18,319 bases of DNA from Desulfobacteraceae bacterium (GTDB lineage: Bacteria; Desulfobacterota; Desulfobacteria; Desulfobacterales; Desulfatirhabdiaceae). The DNA lies in NCBI GenBank assembly GCA_027325475.1, contig DAIEFO010000009.1, positions 1-18,319 of the forward strand, in the 5' to 3' direction. Position 1 is the stretch's first letter, and every line of letters starts with the position of its first letter. Shown piece after piece: positions 5,289 to 13,925 of this stretch. The notes below the pieces were generated by a model, which saw only the letters and a list, made by a program, of their open reading frames with translations, was not told where the DNA came from and did no database searches. A program made the position numbers and the translations under genes.

Positions 5289-6986
5289 TGTTACTGCGTT
5301 CTTGCAGACACCACAGACCTGACATTCCGAAGACATGGAACAAGGAGGAGATTTTTTTCCGTTCAGTGCTCTGTCATATTCTTTTTGTAGAAACTTTTTA
5401 TCGACGCCATTGTCAATGTGATCCCATGGCAAAGGTTCTTCCACACAGCGTTCTCGATAAATACAGGAAGAAAGAGGAATTTGGGGAATTTCTCGAAACG
5501 TTTTTCCCCAGTTTCCCCGGTTTTTCGCGGCGTGTATTAAAAGTGCGGAAAACCGGCGATCCCCTTTAGACAACATGGCGGATACGATGGATTCTCTGAA
5601 ATTATTTACTTCGACCCGCATGTTGGGTACGGATTTCAGCCCTCGCAGCACCGTTTCGAACTTTTTTTTCAAGACATCCTTACGATCCATCGCCGCCCAC
5701 TGGAATGGTGTGAATGGCTTGGGGATAAAAGCATTGATACTTACGGTAATGCTGCCAATGTGTCCTGTTGCCCTGCTGCTTTCCAGAAACCCGTCTTTTA
5801 TCTTTCGGCACAGAATCACAATGGCGTCAACATCTTCAGGCGTCTCTGTGGGAAGACCGATCATGAAATAGAGTTTCAGATTGGGAATGCCCGCGGACAC
5901 CAGGGCTGTCGCAGCTTCTCGTATCTGGAGCTCTGTAATTCCCTTGTTGATCACCTGCCGCATGCGTTCTGAGCCTGCATCTGGCGCTATGGTAGCCGTT
6001 TTTACGCCGCTTGCAGCCAGAGAAGCAATCAGTGATGGCGTAAGCGCGTCTGCCCGAAGCGAACTGAAGGAGAGATGAGCTCCCACTTTTTGTGCATGTT
6101 TGCAGAGACGATCCAGATCCGGGAGATCGGATACGGCCGCGCCCACAAGTCCGATTCTGTCGGACCTCTGGATGCCGTTGTGAATACATGACTCCAGTAC
6201 AGACAGGGACCTGAAACGGGGAGGGCGGTAAACAAACCCTGCGGAACAAAAGCGGCAGCCATGAGGACATCCCCGGCTGACTTCAACCAGATGGCTGTTT
6301 CCAAACGAGGATTGTGATGCAATCACCGTGCTTTGTGTCTGAAACTGGTCTATCTGTGGAACAAATACCCTGGAAATTTTCTCAGGCACATCCTTCAGCG
6401 GGAACAGCCCTGTGAAACCGTTCTCCGGTGTATAGCGATCTTCATAGAATGCGGGAATGTAAGCTCCGGGCACATGACTGGCCAATTGACAGAGAAGCTC
6501 GTCGCGTGTGAATCCGGAGTCGATATGGGATATGAACGGGAAAAGCAGCATCTCAGCTTCGCCGATGAGGAAACAGTCAATAAAATGGGCGATGGGCTCA
6601 GGGTTGATGATACACGCGACGCCGCCGGCAATTACCAGCGGCATTGCGTCATCCCGTTCGGAAGACCGGGGCGGAATACCCGCGGCGTTTAACAATATGG
6701 GAACGTTCAGATAGTCATTTTCAAACGATATCGAAAAGGCGATAATATCAAATTGGGTAAGAGGCTTGGAGGATTCCAGAGAAAGAGGGCGTGCATCATC
6801 GGTATCCGGAAGAAAGACCCGCTCACATACGACAGATTCCATGGAATTGAAGAGACTGTAAACGGTCTGAAAACCCAGATTGGGAAGCCCTACGGCATAC
6901 CGGTTGGGGTAAATCAGTGCAATGCTGATCTTCCCCTTCCAGCTTTTTCGGATAACTCCCGTTTCAGCGTTGTCCTGCCTGAACAT
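5277..6986 (-). CDS. B12-binding-type radical SAM protein (TIGR03960-like)
   Basis: The protein has 569 residues from ATG 6986; a TTG at 7010 would add eight residues and sit 3 bp after the ftsZ stop, with an AAGG 11 bases upstream. Residues ~20-150 resemble a cobalamin-binding Rossmann-type domain (LIYPNRYAVGLPNLGFQ). The radical SAM core begins with RGCPHGCRFC, whose C240, C244 and C247 bind the 4Fe-4S cluster, and continues with the core strand segments (SSLRADAL; YFMIGLPTET). The C-terminus has LPWDHIDNGV and a terminal Cys set, CSMSSECQVCGVC, at about 549-561 that may hold further metal. Both features fit the TIGR03960 family, whose substrate is not known to me. The gene probably shares the ftsZ transcript. 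It is tail-to-tail with DUF1178, leaving no room for a terminator between them. Confidence 0.87.
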   Translation of the reverse strand: MFRQDNAETGVIRKSWKGKISIALIYPNRYAVGLPNLGFQTVYSLFNSMESVVCERVFLPDTDDARPLSLESSKPLTQFDIIAFSISFENDYLNVPILLNAAGIPPRSSERDDAMPLVIAGGVACIINPEPIAHFIDCFLIGEAEMLLFPFISHIDSGFTRDELLCQLASHVPGAYIPAFYEDRYTPENGFTGLFPLKDVPEKISRVFVPQIDQFQTQSTVIASQSSFGNSHLVEVSRGCPHGCRFCSAGFVYRPPRFRSLSVLESCIHNGIQRSDRIGLVGAAVSDLPDLDRLCKHAQKVGAHLSFSSLRADALTPSLIASLAASGVKTATIAPDAGSERMRQVINKGITELQIREAATALVSAGIPNLKLYFMIGLPTETPEDVDAIVILCRKIKDGFLESSRATGHIGSITVSINAFIPKPFTPFQWAAMDRKDVLKKKFETVLRGLKSVPNMRVEVNNFRESIVSAMLSKGDRRFSALLIHAAKNRGNWGKTFREIPQIPLSSCIYRERCVEEPLPWDHIDNGVDKKFLQKEYDRALNGKKSPPCSMSSECQVCGVCKNAVTSLI

Positions 6987-7013
6987 CCGGACAGCTTTAT
7001 GACGGGGCAACGA

Positions 7014-8204
7014 CTAATCAGCCTTTTTTCGTAAAAAAGTGGGTACATCCAGATCGTCTTCATCCATTGGCGTAATTCTGAATCCATCTTCAGAGGTTTG
7101 AAATGCATCCTCTTCCATTTTTGAATTTTTACGGATATAGGCCGGTTCATCATAATCGATAATATCCGGATCCGACGGATTGGCGTTGCGGATTTTGCCT
7201 CTCAAGACCGCCAGCTTTCTGCCGCCTCTAACGATCCCGGTATCCACACCGGAACCGATTCCGGTTGCGATGACCGTCACCCGCATTTCATCTCCAAGGC
7301 CGTCATCAAAAATCTGGCCCCAGAATATTTCCGCGTCATCGCCGACTTCCTTGTAAATCCGGTCAGAGGCTTCGGTCATTTCTTCGAGGGTAATGTCCCG
7401 TGTACTGGTGATATTCATCAACACCCCTTTGGCGCCGGAAATGGACATATCTTCCAGTAGTGGATGCTGGATGGCTCTCTCGGCAGCTTCCAGGGCACGG
7501 TTTTCGCCGTTGGCAATGCCGATTCCCATCAGCGCCATTCCGGATTTGGACATGACACTGCTGACATCTGCAAAATCGAGATTGACGTAGCCAGGCATAA
7601 AAATCAGATCCGTGATACCTTTGACGGAATTCAAAAGCACCTCATCCGCTTTTTTGAACATGTCGATCAGTTTCGCATTTTTTAATGCCAGCCCTCTCAG
7701 TCGGTCGTTGGGAATGGTGATTACCGTATCAGCGGTATCACGCAGCATTTCAATACCGGATTCAGCACATCGGGTGCGTTTTTTCCCCTCAAATGAAAAC
7801 GGCTTGGTCACTACGGCCACCGTCAATATTTCCATTTCCTTGCAGATATTGGCAATTACCGGTGCAGCGCCGGTGCCGGTGCCGCCTCCGAATCCGGCGG
7901 TAATAAATACCATGTTGCTGCCGGCCAGCGCGTCGCGGATGGCATCTGCGTTCTCAAGGGCTGCCTCTCTGCCTCTATCTGCGTTGGCGCCGGCGCCAAG
8001 TCCTTTGGTCAGTGCTTCACCGATCTGAAGTTTGACCGGAGCCTGGGATGCATTGAGTGCCTGAACATCGGTATTGGCCACAATAAATGTGACACCCTGA
8101 AGGTTAGATTCAATCATATTGTTGACAGCATTTCCCCCAGCGCCGCCAACACCAATCACTTTAATGACGGCCTGTTTATCCGTCTCAACGTATGTAAACG
8201 ACAT
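7014..8204 (-). CDS. ftsZ: Cell division protein FtsZ
   Basis: FtsZ is the tubulin-like GTPase that polymerises at mid-cell into the Z ring and recruits the divisome. This copy has 396 residues. The N-terminal GTPase domain contains IGVGGAGGNAVNNM (17-30) and the tubulin signature GGGTGTG at 106-112. The synergy loop NLDFADV (208-214) completes the GTPase site of the neighbouring subunit. A linker of about 60 residues leads to the conserved C-terminal peptide, DVPTFLRKK, which binds FtsA and other partners. The start is preceded by GGGGGGTGA on the coding strand, a good ribosome site. It is the last division gene of the cluster, 103 bp after ftsA, with a candidate promoter in that gap, and is followed within 3-27 bp by a radical SAM gene. 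No missing key residue is seen. Confidence 0.98.
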   Translation of the reverse strand: MSFTYVETDKQAVIKVIGVGGAGGNAVNNMIESNLQGVTFIVANTDVQALNASQAPVKLQIGEALTKGLGAGANADRGREAALENADAIRDALAGSNMVFITAGFGGGTGTGAAPVIANICKEMEILTVAVVTKPFSFEGKKRTRCAESGIEMLRDTADTVITIPNDRLRGLALKNAKLIDMFKKADEVLLNSVKGITDLIFMPGYVNLDFADVSSVMSKSGMALMGIGIANGENRALEAAERAIQHPLLEDMSISGAKGVLMNITSTRDITLEEMTEASDRIYKEVGDDAEIFWGQIFDDGLGDEMRVTVIATGIGSGVDTGIVRGGRKLAVLRGKIRNANPSDPDIIDYDEPAYIRKNSKMEEDAFQTSEDGFRITPMDEDDLDVPTFLRKKAD

Positions 8205-8244
8205 GTTTCACCCCCCAAACCCTTTGTTTTTTCAGATAGTTCGA

Positions 8245-8272
8245 ATTTTAAACTGCCGTCCATTATCCTCAA
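8245..8272 (-). promoter_or_regulatory. Candidate sigma-70-type promoter for ftsZ
   Basis: Reading the minus strand, TTGAGG (8267-8272) and TAAAAT (8245-8250) are separated by 16 bases and end 40 bp before the ftsZ start. This lies in the largest gap (8205-8307) of the otherwise packed cluster. It is a consensus resemblance only; extra promoters near ftsZ are common in other bacteria. Confidence 0.4.
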
Positions 8273-8307
8273 GTTCCGCCCGGTTCGTAATTTGTGATTC
8301 GGGCTTG

Positions 8308-9534
8308 TCAGATCACATCCTTAAACCATTTTTTCATCTGACTGATAATACGATTGAATACATTTTTGTCCTGAATTTTGAATTTCCGGGTATTTTGATG
8401 TCTGGCGCCATACAGTACCAACCCAACGCCTGTTGCATACATGGGGTTGTTGACAACATCCACAAGCCCGCTGATACCCATGGGCTTTCCAATCCGGGTA
8501 GGTAGACTGAATACCGACTCTGCGGTTTCAAGTGCGCCTTCCAGCATGGATGAACCGCCGGTGATGACGATTCCGGACGCCATGGCATTTTCCATGCCTG
8601 CTCTGTAAATTTCACGCCGAATCAGCTCGAAAATTTCTTCCATGCGAGGTTCCAGAATTTCTGCCAGCACCTGTCGCGGAAGGCTCCGGGATTTGCGTCC
8701 GCCCATGCCGGGAACGTCAACGATTTCGTCAGGGCTGATGCTGCCCGCCGCACAGGCGCCAAACTTTTTCTTGATGGTTTCAGCTTCGGCGATGGGTGCG
8801 CGAAGCCCTACGGCGATATCATTGGTCAAGTTGTTGCCGCCGAGAGCCAGCACAAAGGTATGGCGGATATTTTTGCCTGAAAAAATGGCCAGATCCGTTG
8901 TGCCGCCGCCGATATCCAGAAGCGCGGCACCAAGCTCCTTTTCCTCTTCAGAGAGCACCGCTTCGCCCGATGCCAGAGATTCCAGAACAATGTCACAAAC
9001 ATCCAGCCCTGACCGATTGGCGCACTTAACGATATTGTGAGCGGATGTCACTGCACCGGTAACGATGTGTATCTTGGCTTCGAGACGGACCCCCGCCATC
9101 CCTACTGGATTTTGGATACCGGTCTGATCATCTACAATAAACTCCTGAGGAAGCACATGGATGACTTCACGATCCATGGGAATTGCCACTGCTCTGGCGG
9201 CGTCAATCACCCGTTCGACATCGCCTGGCGTGACTTCCGGCCCCTTTATGGCGATGATTCCCCGGCTGTTGAACCCCGTAATATGGCCTCCGGCAATTCC
9301 TGCATACACCGATGATATTTCACAACCCGCCATGAGTTCGGCGTCTTCAACCGCTTTTTTGATGGAATCCACCGTCGCTTCGATGTTGACAACAACGCCC
9401 TTTCGCAGACCGATGGACGGGTGGGAACCAATGCCGATTATGTTGATATCGCTTCCGGATACCTCGCCGACAACTGCGCATATCTTGGTCGTACCGATGT
9501 CAAGCCCCACTATGATGTTCTGTTGTTTCGGCAT
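8308..9534 (-). CDS. ftsA: Cell division protein FtsA
   Basis: FtsA is the actin-like ATPase that tethers FtsZ filaments to the inner membrane and recruits later division proteins. This protein has 408 residues from ATG 9534. The phosphate-1 motif GLDIGTTK (10-17), the 1C subdomain unique to FtsA (about 85-165), phosphate-2 LLDIGGGTTD (205-214) and the adenosine motif GIVITGGSSML (321-331) are all in place. The last ~17 residues (FNRIISQMKKWFKDV) form the amphipathic membrane-targeting helix. The start is set by AAGGAG seven bases upstream; a GTG at 9555 is in frame but lies before that site. The gene begins one base after the ftsQ stop (TGA-T-ATG), so translation is likely coupled. Confidence 0.97.
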   Translation of the reverse strand: MPKQQNIIVGLDIGTTKICAVVGEVSGSDINIIGIGSHPSIGLRKGVVVNIEATVDSIKKAVEDAELMAGCEISSVYAGIAGGHITGFNSRGIIAIKGPEVTPGDVERVIDAARAVAIPMDREVIHVLPQEFIVDDQTGIQNPVGMAGVRLEAKIHIVTGAVTSAHNIVKCANRSGLDVCDIVLESLASGEAVLSEEEKELGAALLDIGGGTTDLAIFSGKNIRHTFVLALGGNNLTNDIAVGLRAPIAEAETIKKKFGACAAGSISPDEIVDVPGMGGRKSRSLPRQVLAEILEPRMEEIFELIRREIYRAGMENAMASGIVITGGSSMLEGALETAESVFSLPTRIGKPMGISGLVDVVNNPMYATGVGLVLYGARHQNTRKFKIQDKNVFNRIISQMKKWFKDVI

Positions 9535-9535
9535 A

Positions 9536-10396
9536 TCAACTCTCCTTATGGTCACCTGAACCCGGGGACGATGATGCTGTCATCAATGGGCTGACAACCA
9601 CACGGTTCATCTGGTGCAGATCAATCCAGTCTATTCCCTGATTTTGTCTGCTTGTCTTGAAATATGTGATTATTTTCTTCAGTCTCACAAACTTCTCCGG
9701 ATAATCTTGATAACCGATAAAAATGGCATTAACTGTTACATTCTCGATCGGTTGCGTTGTATAGATGGTGATACCAGATTCTCTGTCCACTTTTATCCGC
9801 TGAACCTGGTGATTGGGCAAAACAGCGGCATCGCTTTTTCCGATATTCAGCAGTGATAACACTGCATTGAAGCTGCTGCTTCTTCCTACATCTCCTATGG
9901 GCAGATCAGAATAATCGATGCCTTCGATTGTCGGCAAATCTGTTGGATCCGAGTCCGAAACCTCTTTAAAAACATTGCCATCGGTATCCATCAGAAATTT
10001 TTTGCCTATATTCAGAACAGCCAGCGCCTGATGCTCCTTGATGGAAATATAGATACTTCCTGGAAGTTCCCTGCGAATTTGAGCGAATGATATCCAGGGA
10101 TTGGATAACAGATATTTGGTGGCCAGCGGGATGTTGATCATCAGAACGTTTTCGTCGGGTTTAATATGTGCGGTTTTGAGAACATCATTGACAGACAATC
10201 GGACATTTCCGGATACCTCCAGAGTTGTTGCCCTGAAATACGGACTCTGGATGACAATATCATGACATAGAATGAAAAACAAACTCATTAACGCTACTGC
10301 CAGCATTCCCATGACCAGATTCTTGCAGGAGCGCCGGAAACGGGCTTTTTTCATTTTACGGATCGTGGAATTTCTTCTGTAGATCGTTTTGCCCAT
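9536..10396 (-). CDS. ftsQ: Cell division protein FtsQ (DivIB-type)
   Basis: FtsQ is a bitopic inner-membrane protein that links FtsA/FtsZ-stage proteins to FtsB, FtsL and the septal synthase FtsW-FtsI. Here it has 286 residues: a strongly basic cytoplasmic tail (about 1-26, KMKKARFRRSCK), one membrane segment (about 27-46), a POTRA domain (about 54-123; FRATTLEVSGNVRLS starts it) and a periplasmic beta domain to about 262, ending in a Ser/Gly-rich tail. Sequence conservation in FtsQ is low; the topology, the POTRA start and the place between murB and ftsA make the call firm. It starts five bases after murB, with GGTGA from the end of murB as ribosome site. Its own final codons contain the ftsA ribosome site. 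Confidence 0.93.
   Translation of the reverse strand: MGKTIYRRNSTIRKMKKARFRRSCKNLVMGMLAVALMSLFFILCHDIVIQSPYFRATTLEVSGNVRLSVNDVLKTAHIKPDENVLMINIPLATKYLLSNPWISFAQIRRELPGSIYISIKEHQALAVLNIGKKFLMDTDGNVFKEVSDSDPTDLPTIEGIDYSDLPIGDVGRSSSFNAVLSLLNIGKSDAAVLPNHQVQRIKVDRESGITIYTTQPIENVTVNAIFIGYQDYPEKFVRLKKIITYFKTSRQNQGIDWIDLHQMNRVVVSPLMTASSSPGSGDHKES
9542..9547 (-). promoter_or_regulatory. Shine-Dalgarno site of ftsA inside the end of ftsQ
   Basis: On the minus strand this reads AAGGAG, seven bases before ATG 9534. It decides the ftsA start and lies within the last codons of ftsQ, as expected for coupled translation. Confidence 0.8.
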
Positions 10397-10401
10397 ATGT
10401 G

Positions 10402-11346
10402 TTATTCACCCTCGATGATCACTTCAGGTTCAAGGGATACCTGAAACTTTTCATAAACGATGCGGCGTACCTGCGCCATTATCATCAGAATATCGGACGC
10501 TGTCGCTCTGCCGGTGTTAACAATAAAATTGGCATGTTTCAGGGATGTCTCGGCGCCGCCGACTTTATATCCCTTCAGCCCTGCCAGATCGATCAATTCG
10601 CCGGCGGTTTTGCCTGTGGGTGGATTTTTAAAGATACAGCCGGCGCTGGGGAGCGTTGTCGGCTGACGGTGCCGGCGTTGCTGCAAAATCTTTCTGGCTT
10701 CAGATTTTACCGCACAGGCATCTCCGGCTTTCAGAACAAAGCGGCCGGATATGATGACGTTTCCGGGCGCATTGCAGGTATCCGGGAACGCCATACTTCG
10801 ATATGCAACGCGTAAATCCGCTCTGGGTATCGTATTCATCCGCCCGGATGGATCCAGCACGACGACAGATTCCAGCACATCGGATATCCACCCCAGAGCC
10901 GTTCCTGCATTCATCCGGATAGCACCGCCGACGGTTCCGGGAATGCCCAGCGCGAAATTCAAGCCCTGAAATCCCCTTCGCATGGCGAATACACACAATT
11001 TCTGAAGGTTTTCTCCGGACATGGCTGTAAGCGCTGTCTGTGCGCTGTTGGACGATTCGATCGAAATACCTCGGCAACACTGTTGCAGACGGATCACCAC
11101 TCCCGGAATGCCATTATCCCGGACGATCAGGTTGGTGCCTCCGCCCAGAATCCGATAAGGAATTTCCCTGGCATTGAGGCCGGAGATCAGCATGGACAGA
11201 TCAGATACTGTTGCCGGTGTTACAAAGGCTTCTGCAGGGCCACCCACTTGAAATGACGTATGGCGGGCCATAGGCTCTCCATAACAAACGCTGTTGCCTG
11301 CAGTATCAGAAAGCCATTTGCGATCGTCCGGTGTCAGCCGCATCAT
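10402..11346 (-). CDS. murB: UDP-N-acetylmuramate dehydrogenase MurB
   Basis: MurB reduces UDP-GlcNAc-enolpyruvate to UDP-MurNAc with NADPH, using FAD, in the cytoplasm. It has 314 residues, the short length of type II MurB. FAD-binding stretches are RILGGGTNLIVRD (66-78) and GIPGTVGGAIRMNAG (134-148). The substrate and catalytic region is SAGCIFKNP (234-242) and the C-terminal catalytic Glu lies in LEPEV. The position of the usual proton-donating Ser (Ser229 in E. coli, as GSFFKNP) is Cys237 here; Cys at this place occurs in some other bacterial MurBs by memory, and a thiol can also donate a proton. The start ATG overlaps the murC stop as ATGA; a second ATG follows immediately (ATGATG), so the real protein may be one residue shorter. 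Confidence 0.96.
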   Translation of the reverse strand: MMRLTPDDRKWLSDTAGNSVCYGEPMARHTSFQVGGPAEAFVTPATVSDLSMLISGLNAREIPYRILGGGTNLIVRDNGIPGVVIRLQQCCRGISIESSNSAQTALTAMSGENLQKLCVFAMRRGFQGLNFALGIPGTVGGAIRMNAGTALGWISDVLESVVVLDPSGRMNTIPRADLRVAYRSMAFPDTCNAPGNVIISGRFVLKAGDACAVKSEARKILQQRRHRQPTTLPSAGCIFKNPPTGKTAGELIDLAGLKGYKVGGAETSLKHANFIVNTGRATASDILMIMAQVRRIVYEKFQVSLEPEVIIEGE

Positions 11347-12740
11347 TTGCTTCCGATCGGTGCATCTGATGGGCGTAATTGTTTCAGGACGGCTTCACCG
11401 ACCTTCCAGACATCTCCCGCTCCCAAGGTCAGCAGGACATCACCGGGTTCAAGTATCCCACACAAATGCTCTGCGGCTGTCAGTCGATTTTCTAAATACA
11501 TGACATTTTTGTGTCCGCGGACACGGATTCGCTCGCTTAATTCCAGCGCGCTCACGCCTTCAATGGGTTTTTCGCCAGCCGGATATATCGGCAGGACGGC
11601 CAATACGTCACTTTGATAAAACGCCCGGGTGAAATCATCAAACAGGGCGTGCGTCCTGCTGTAGCGATGCGGCTGAAATACAATGACTTTGCGCCGGTCC
11701 GGCCAGCATTCCTGAAGCGCCCCCAGGGTGCTGCGAATTTCGGTGGGGTGATGACCGTAGTCATCCACCACCGTAATGCCTTGGGCTTCTCCTTTGATTT
11801 CCATCCTGCGCTGAACGCCCTGAACGGTTTCGAGAGCGTTCTGAATTTTTTCAAAGGCAATTCCCAGTTCGAGCCCGACCGCTACACTGGCGGAAGCGTT
11901 ATAGACATTATGGATGCCCGGAAGGTTCAGCAGGATGTTACCTAATCGATTTCCGCGATAATCCAGGGTAAAGCGGGTCTTCATTCCCTGAAACACCACG
12001 TTTCCTGCCCTGTAATCTGATTGGGGACTCATACCATATGTCGTAAATCGTTTCTGGATATCCGGGATCAGATCCTGGACAGATTCATTGTCCAGACACA
12101 GCACCGCCAATCCGTAAAACGGAATACGGTCGATAAAATTCAGAAATACGGATTTGATATGATCCATATCCTTGTAAAAATCCAGATGTTCCCGGTCAAT
12201 GTTGGTAATGACGGCAATCGCCGGAGAATATTTAAGGAAAGAACCGTCGCTTTCATCCGCCTCAGCAACAATAAAATCACCTTTTCCCAGGACAGCATTG
12301 GTTCCGATGCTTTTCAGCCTGCCGCCGATCACGACCGTCGGATCCAGCCCTCCTTTGTCCAGCACGGAGGCGACGATGGAGGTGGTGGTGGTTTTTCCGT
12401 GAGCACCCGCGATGGCGATGCTGTATTTAAGACGCATCAGTTCCGCCAGCATTTCCGCGCGAGGAATCACCGGGATGGAAGCTTTTCTGGCGGCTGCCAC
12501 TTCCGGATTCTCCGTGCTGATAGCCGAAGATATAACGACGACATCCGCTCCCTGAATCTGTGTTCCGGCATGACCTTTGTAGATAACGCCGCCCAGTTTT
12601 TTCAAGTTTTCCGTGATGTCGGATGATATCTCGTCGGAACCGGATACCTGGTATCCCAGGTTCAGCAGCAGTTCGGCGATACCGCTCATACCGATGCCGC
12701 CGATGCCTACAAAGTGAATATGATACGTCTTCTGATACAT
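11343..12740 (-). CDS. murC: UDP-N-acetylmuramate--L-alanine ligase MurC
   Basis: MurC adds L-alanine to UDP-MurNAc with ATP, the first peptide step of peptidoglycan precursor synthesis in the cytoplasm. It has 465 residues, a normal length. The N-terminal UDP-binding domain has HFVGIGGIGMSGIAE (9-23). The ATP P-loop is AGAHGKTTTT (111-120). The central domain carries EADESDGSF (160-168) and TNIDREHLDFY (179-189), and the C-terminal domain has VDDYGHHPTEI, typical of MurC/Mpl. It lies upstream of murB in the unusual but family-typical order MurC then MurB in the pathway's reverse sense. It begins nine bases after murG, with no strong Shine-Dalgarno of its own, so it may depend on translation of murG. 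Confidence 0.98.
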   Translation of the reverse strand: MYQKTYHIHFVGIGGIGMSGIAELLLNLGYQVSGSDEISSDITENLKKLGGVIYKGHAGTQIQGADVVVISSAISTENPEVAAARKASIPVIPRAEMLAELMRLKYSIAIAGAHGKTTTTSIVASVLDKGGLDPTVVIGGRLKSIGTNAVLGKGDFIVAEADESDGSFLKYSPAIAVITNIDREHLDFYKDMDHIKSVFLNFIDRIPFYGLAVLCLDNESVQDLIPDIQKRFTTYGMSPQSDYRAGNVVFQGMKTRFTLDYRGNRLGNILLNLPGIHNVYNASASVAVGLELGIAFEKIQNALETVQGVQRRMEIKGEAQGITVVDDYGHHPTEIRSTLGALQECWPDRRKVIVFQPHRYSRTHALFDDFTRAFYQSDVLAVLPIYPAGEKPIEGVSALELSERIRVRGHKNVMYLENRLTAAEHLCGILEPGDVLLTLGAGDVWKVGEAVLKQLRPSDAPIGSK

Positions 12741-12749
12741 AATGGTGTG

Positions 12750-13925
12750 TCAGCTTTCTGAATGATTTTTGGGATGGATAAGTGTATAACAGTCTTCAAC
12801 GATATTTTTCGCAGCAAAAGGCTTTCCCAGACAGCGGGCGTTTTCCGCCATCCGGCGCAGCGTTTCCGGCTGTGACGCAAAATGCTGGATTCTTTCCGCT
12901 AAAAGCTGGGGGGTCAGGTCTGCTTCCAGGATCATTTCGGCGGCCTGTGCCTGCACCAGTTCTCTGGCGTTTAGTACCTGATGATTATCGGCGGCGTATG
13001 GAAACGGAATCAGTATCGCCGGTTTCCCGGACGTCGTAATTTCAGCAATGGTTGTGGCTCCGGAACGGCAGATCAGCATATCTGCGGCGTGGTGGCACTC
13101 CGCCATATTTTCGAAAAATGGCTGCACCCTGCCGGAAATGCCATTTCGTCGATATGCCTCTTGGACCATCTCCAAATCCTGATTACCGGTCTGATGAATA
13201 AAATGAAATCGGTCCCGGTCGTTAAGCAGTTCAAGCGCCTCGGCAACTGTCTGGTTGATCTTATGCGCACCCTGGCTGCCGCCGACAACCGCTATTGTGA
13301 AAGGAGGAACCTTTTCGGCGGATATCAGCGATGGTATTGCAGGTTCCGCCTCTGGGACAATATTCAGAAACTGCTTTCGAACGGGATTGCCCAGATAACG
13401 GATTTTGGGTGTATTCCCCCCAAAACTGGTATCTGCAAACGATATATACACGCGATTGGCCAGTGGAAACACCATGCGGTTGGTGATACCCGGCAGCATG
13501 TTCTGCTCATGCAGCGCTACCGGAATTCCCCGGAGCCATGCAGCCAGAATCAGCGGCCCTGAAGCATACCCACCCACCCCGATGACCACATCCGGAGCAA
13601 ATTTTTGTAAAATTTTCCATGATTGCCACACACCGGTTGGGAGTCTGAAAAGCGCTTTCAATTGACGCCATAAACCTCTGCCTTTAAGCCCTTCCGCCGC
13701 AATACAAGCCAGTTTGAATCCTTGATGCGCCAGAACTTTTTTTTCAAGAGCATTTCCCGTACTGACAAAAAGAATGTCACTGCCGGAGTTTTTTTCCAGA
13801 AAAGCCTCGGCAATCGCGATGGCCGGAAACAGATGACCGCCCGTGCCGCCTCCAGCCATTACGACCCGAAGCTGTCCATATTGCAGAGGTTGAACTTTTT
13901 GTGATGCCATTGCTGCTGAATTCAT
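12750..13925 (-). CDS. murG: Lipid II synthase MurG (GlcNAc transferase)
   Basis: MurG is a membrane-associated GT28 glycosyltransferase that adds GlcNAc to lipid I, making lipid II on the cytoplasmic face. It has 391 residues from ATG 13925, somewhat longer than the E. coli enzyme because of a ~20-residue N-terminal lead. Motifs are MAGGGTGGHLFPA (23-35), GVGGYASGPLILAAW (116-130), HEQNMLPGITNR (139-150), VVGGSQGAHKIN (213-224) and the UDP-GlcNAc pocket CRSGATTIAEI (286-296). I chose this start because its ATG overlaps the ftsW stop as ATGA; the frame remains open upstream to 14063, but that would run 142 bp into ftsW and adds nothing like MurG. An internal ATG at 13910 is also possible. Confidence 0.97.
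   Translation of the reverse strand: MNSAAMASQKVQPLQYGQLRVVMAGGGTGGHLFPAIAIAEAFLEKNSGSDILFVSTGNALEKKVLAHQGFKLACIAAEGLKGRGLWRQLKALFRLPTGVWQSWKILQKFAPDVVIGVGGYASGPLILAAWLRGIPVALHEQNMLPGITNRMVFPLANRVYISFADTSFGGNTPKIRYLGNPVRKQFLNIVPEAEPAIPSLISAEKVPPFTIAVVGGSQGAHKINQTVAEALELLNDRDRFHFIHQTGNQDLEMVQEAYRRNGISGRVQPFFENMAECHHAADMLICRSGATTIAEITTSGKPAILIPFPYAADNHQVLNARELVQAQAAEMILEADLTPQLLAERIQHFASQPETLRRMAENARCLGKPFAAKNIVEDCYTLIHPKNHSES

Noticed and set aside
9535..9555. GTG start for ftsA at 9555
   Set aside because: The AAGGAG ribosome site lies downstream of it and serves ATG 9534.
12021..12626. Open frame of 201 codons on the plus strand, and a similar one of 193 codons at 12981-13562
   Set aside because: They are antisense to murC and murG respectively, both unmistakable; the translations show no recognisable domain.
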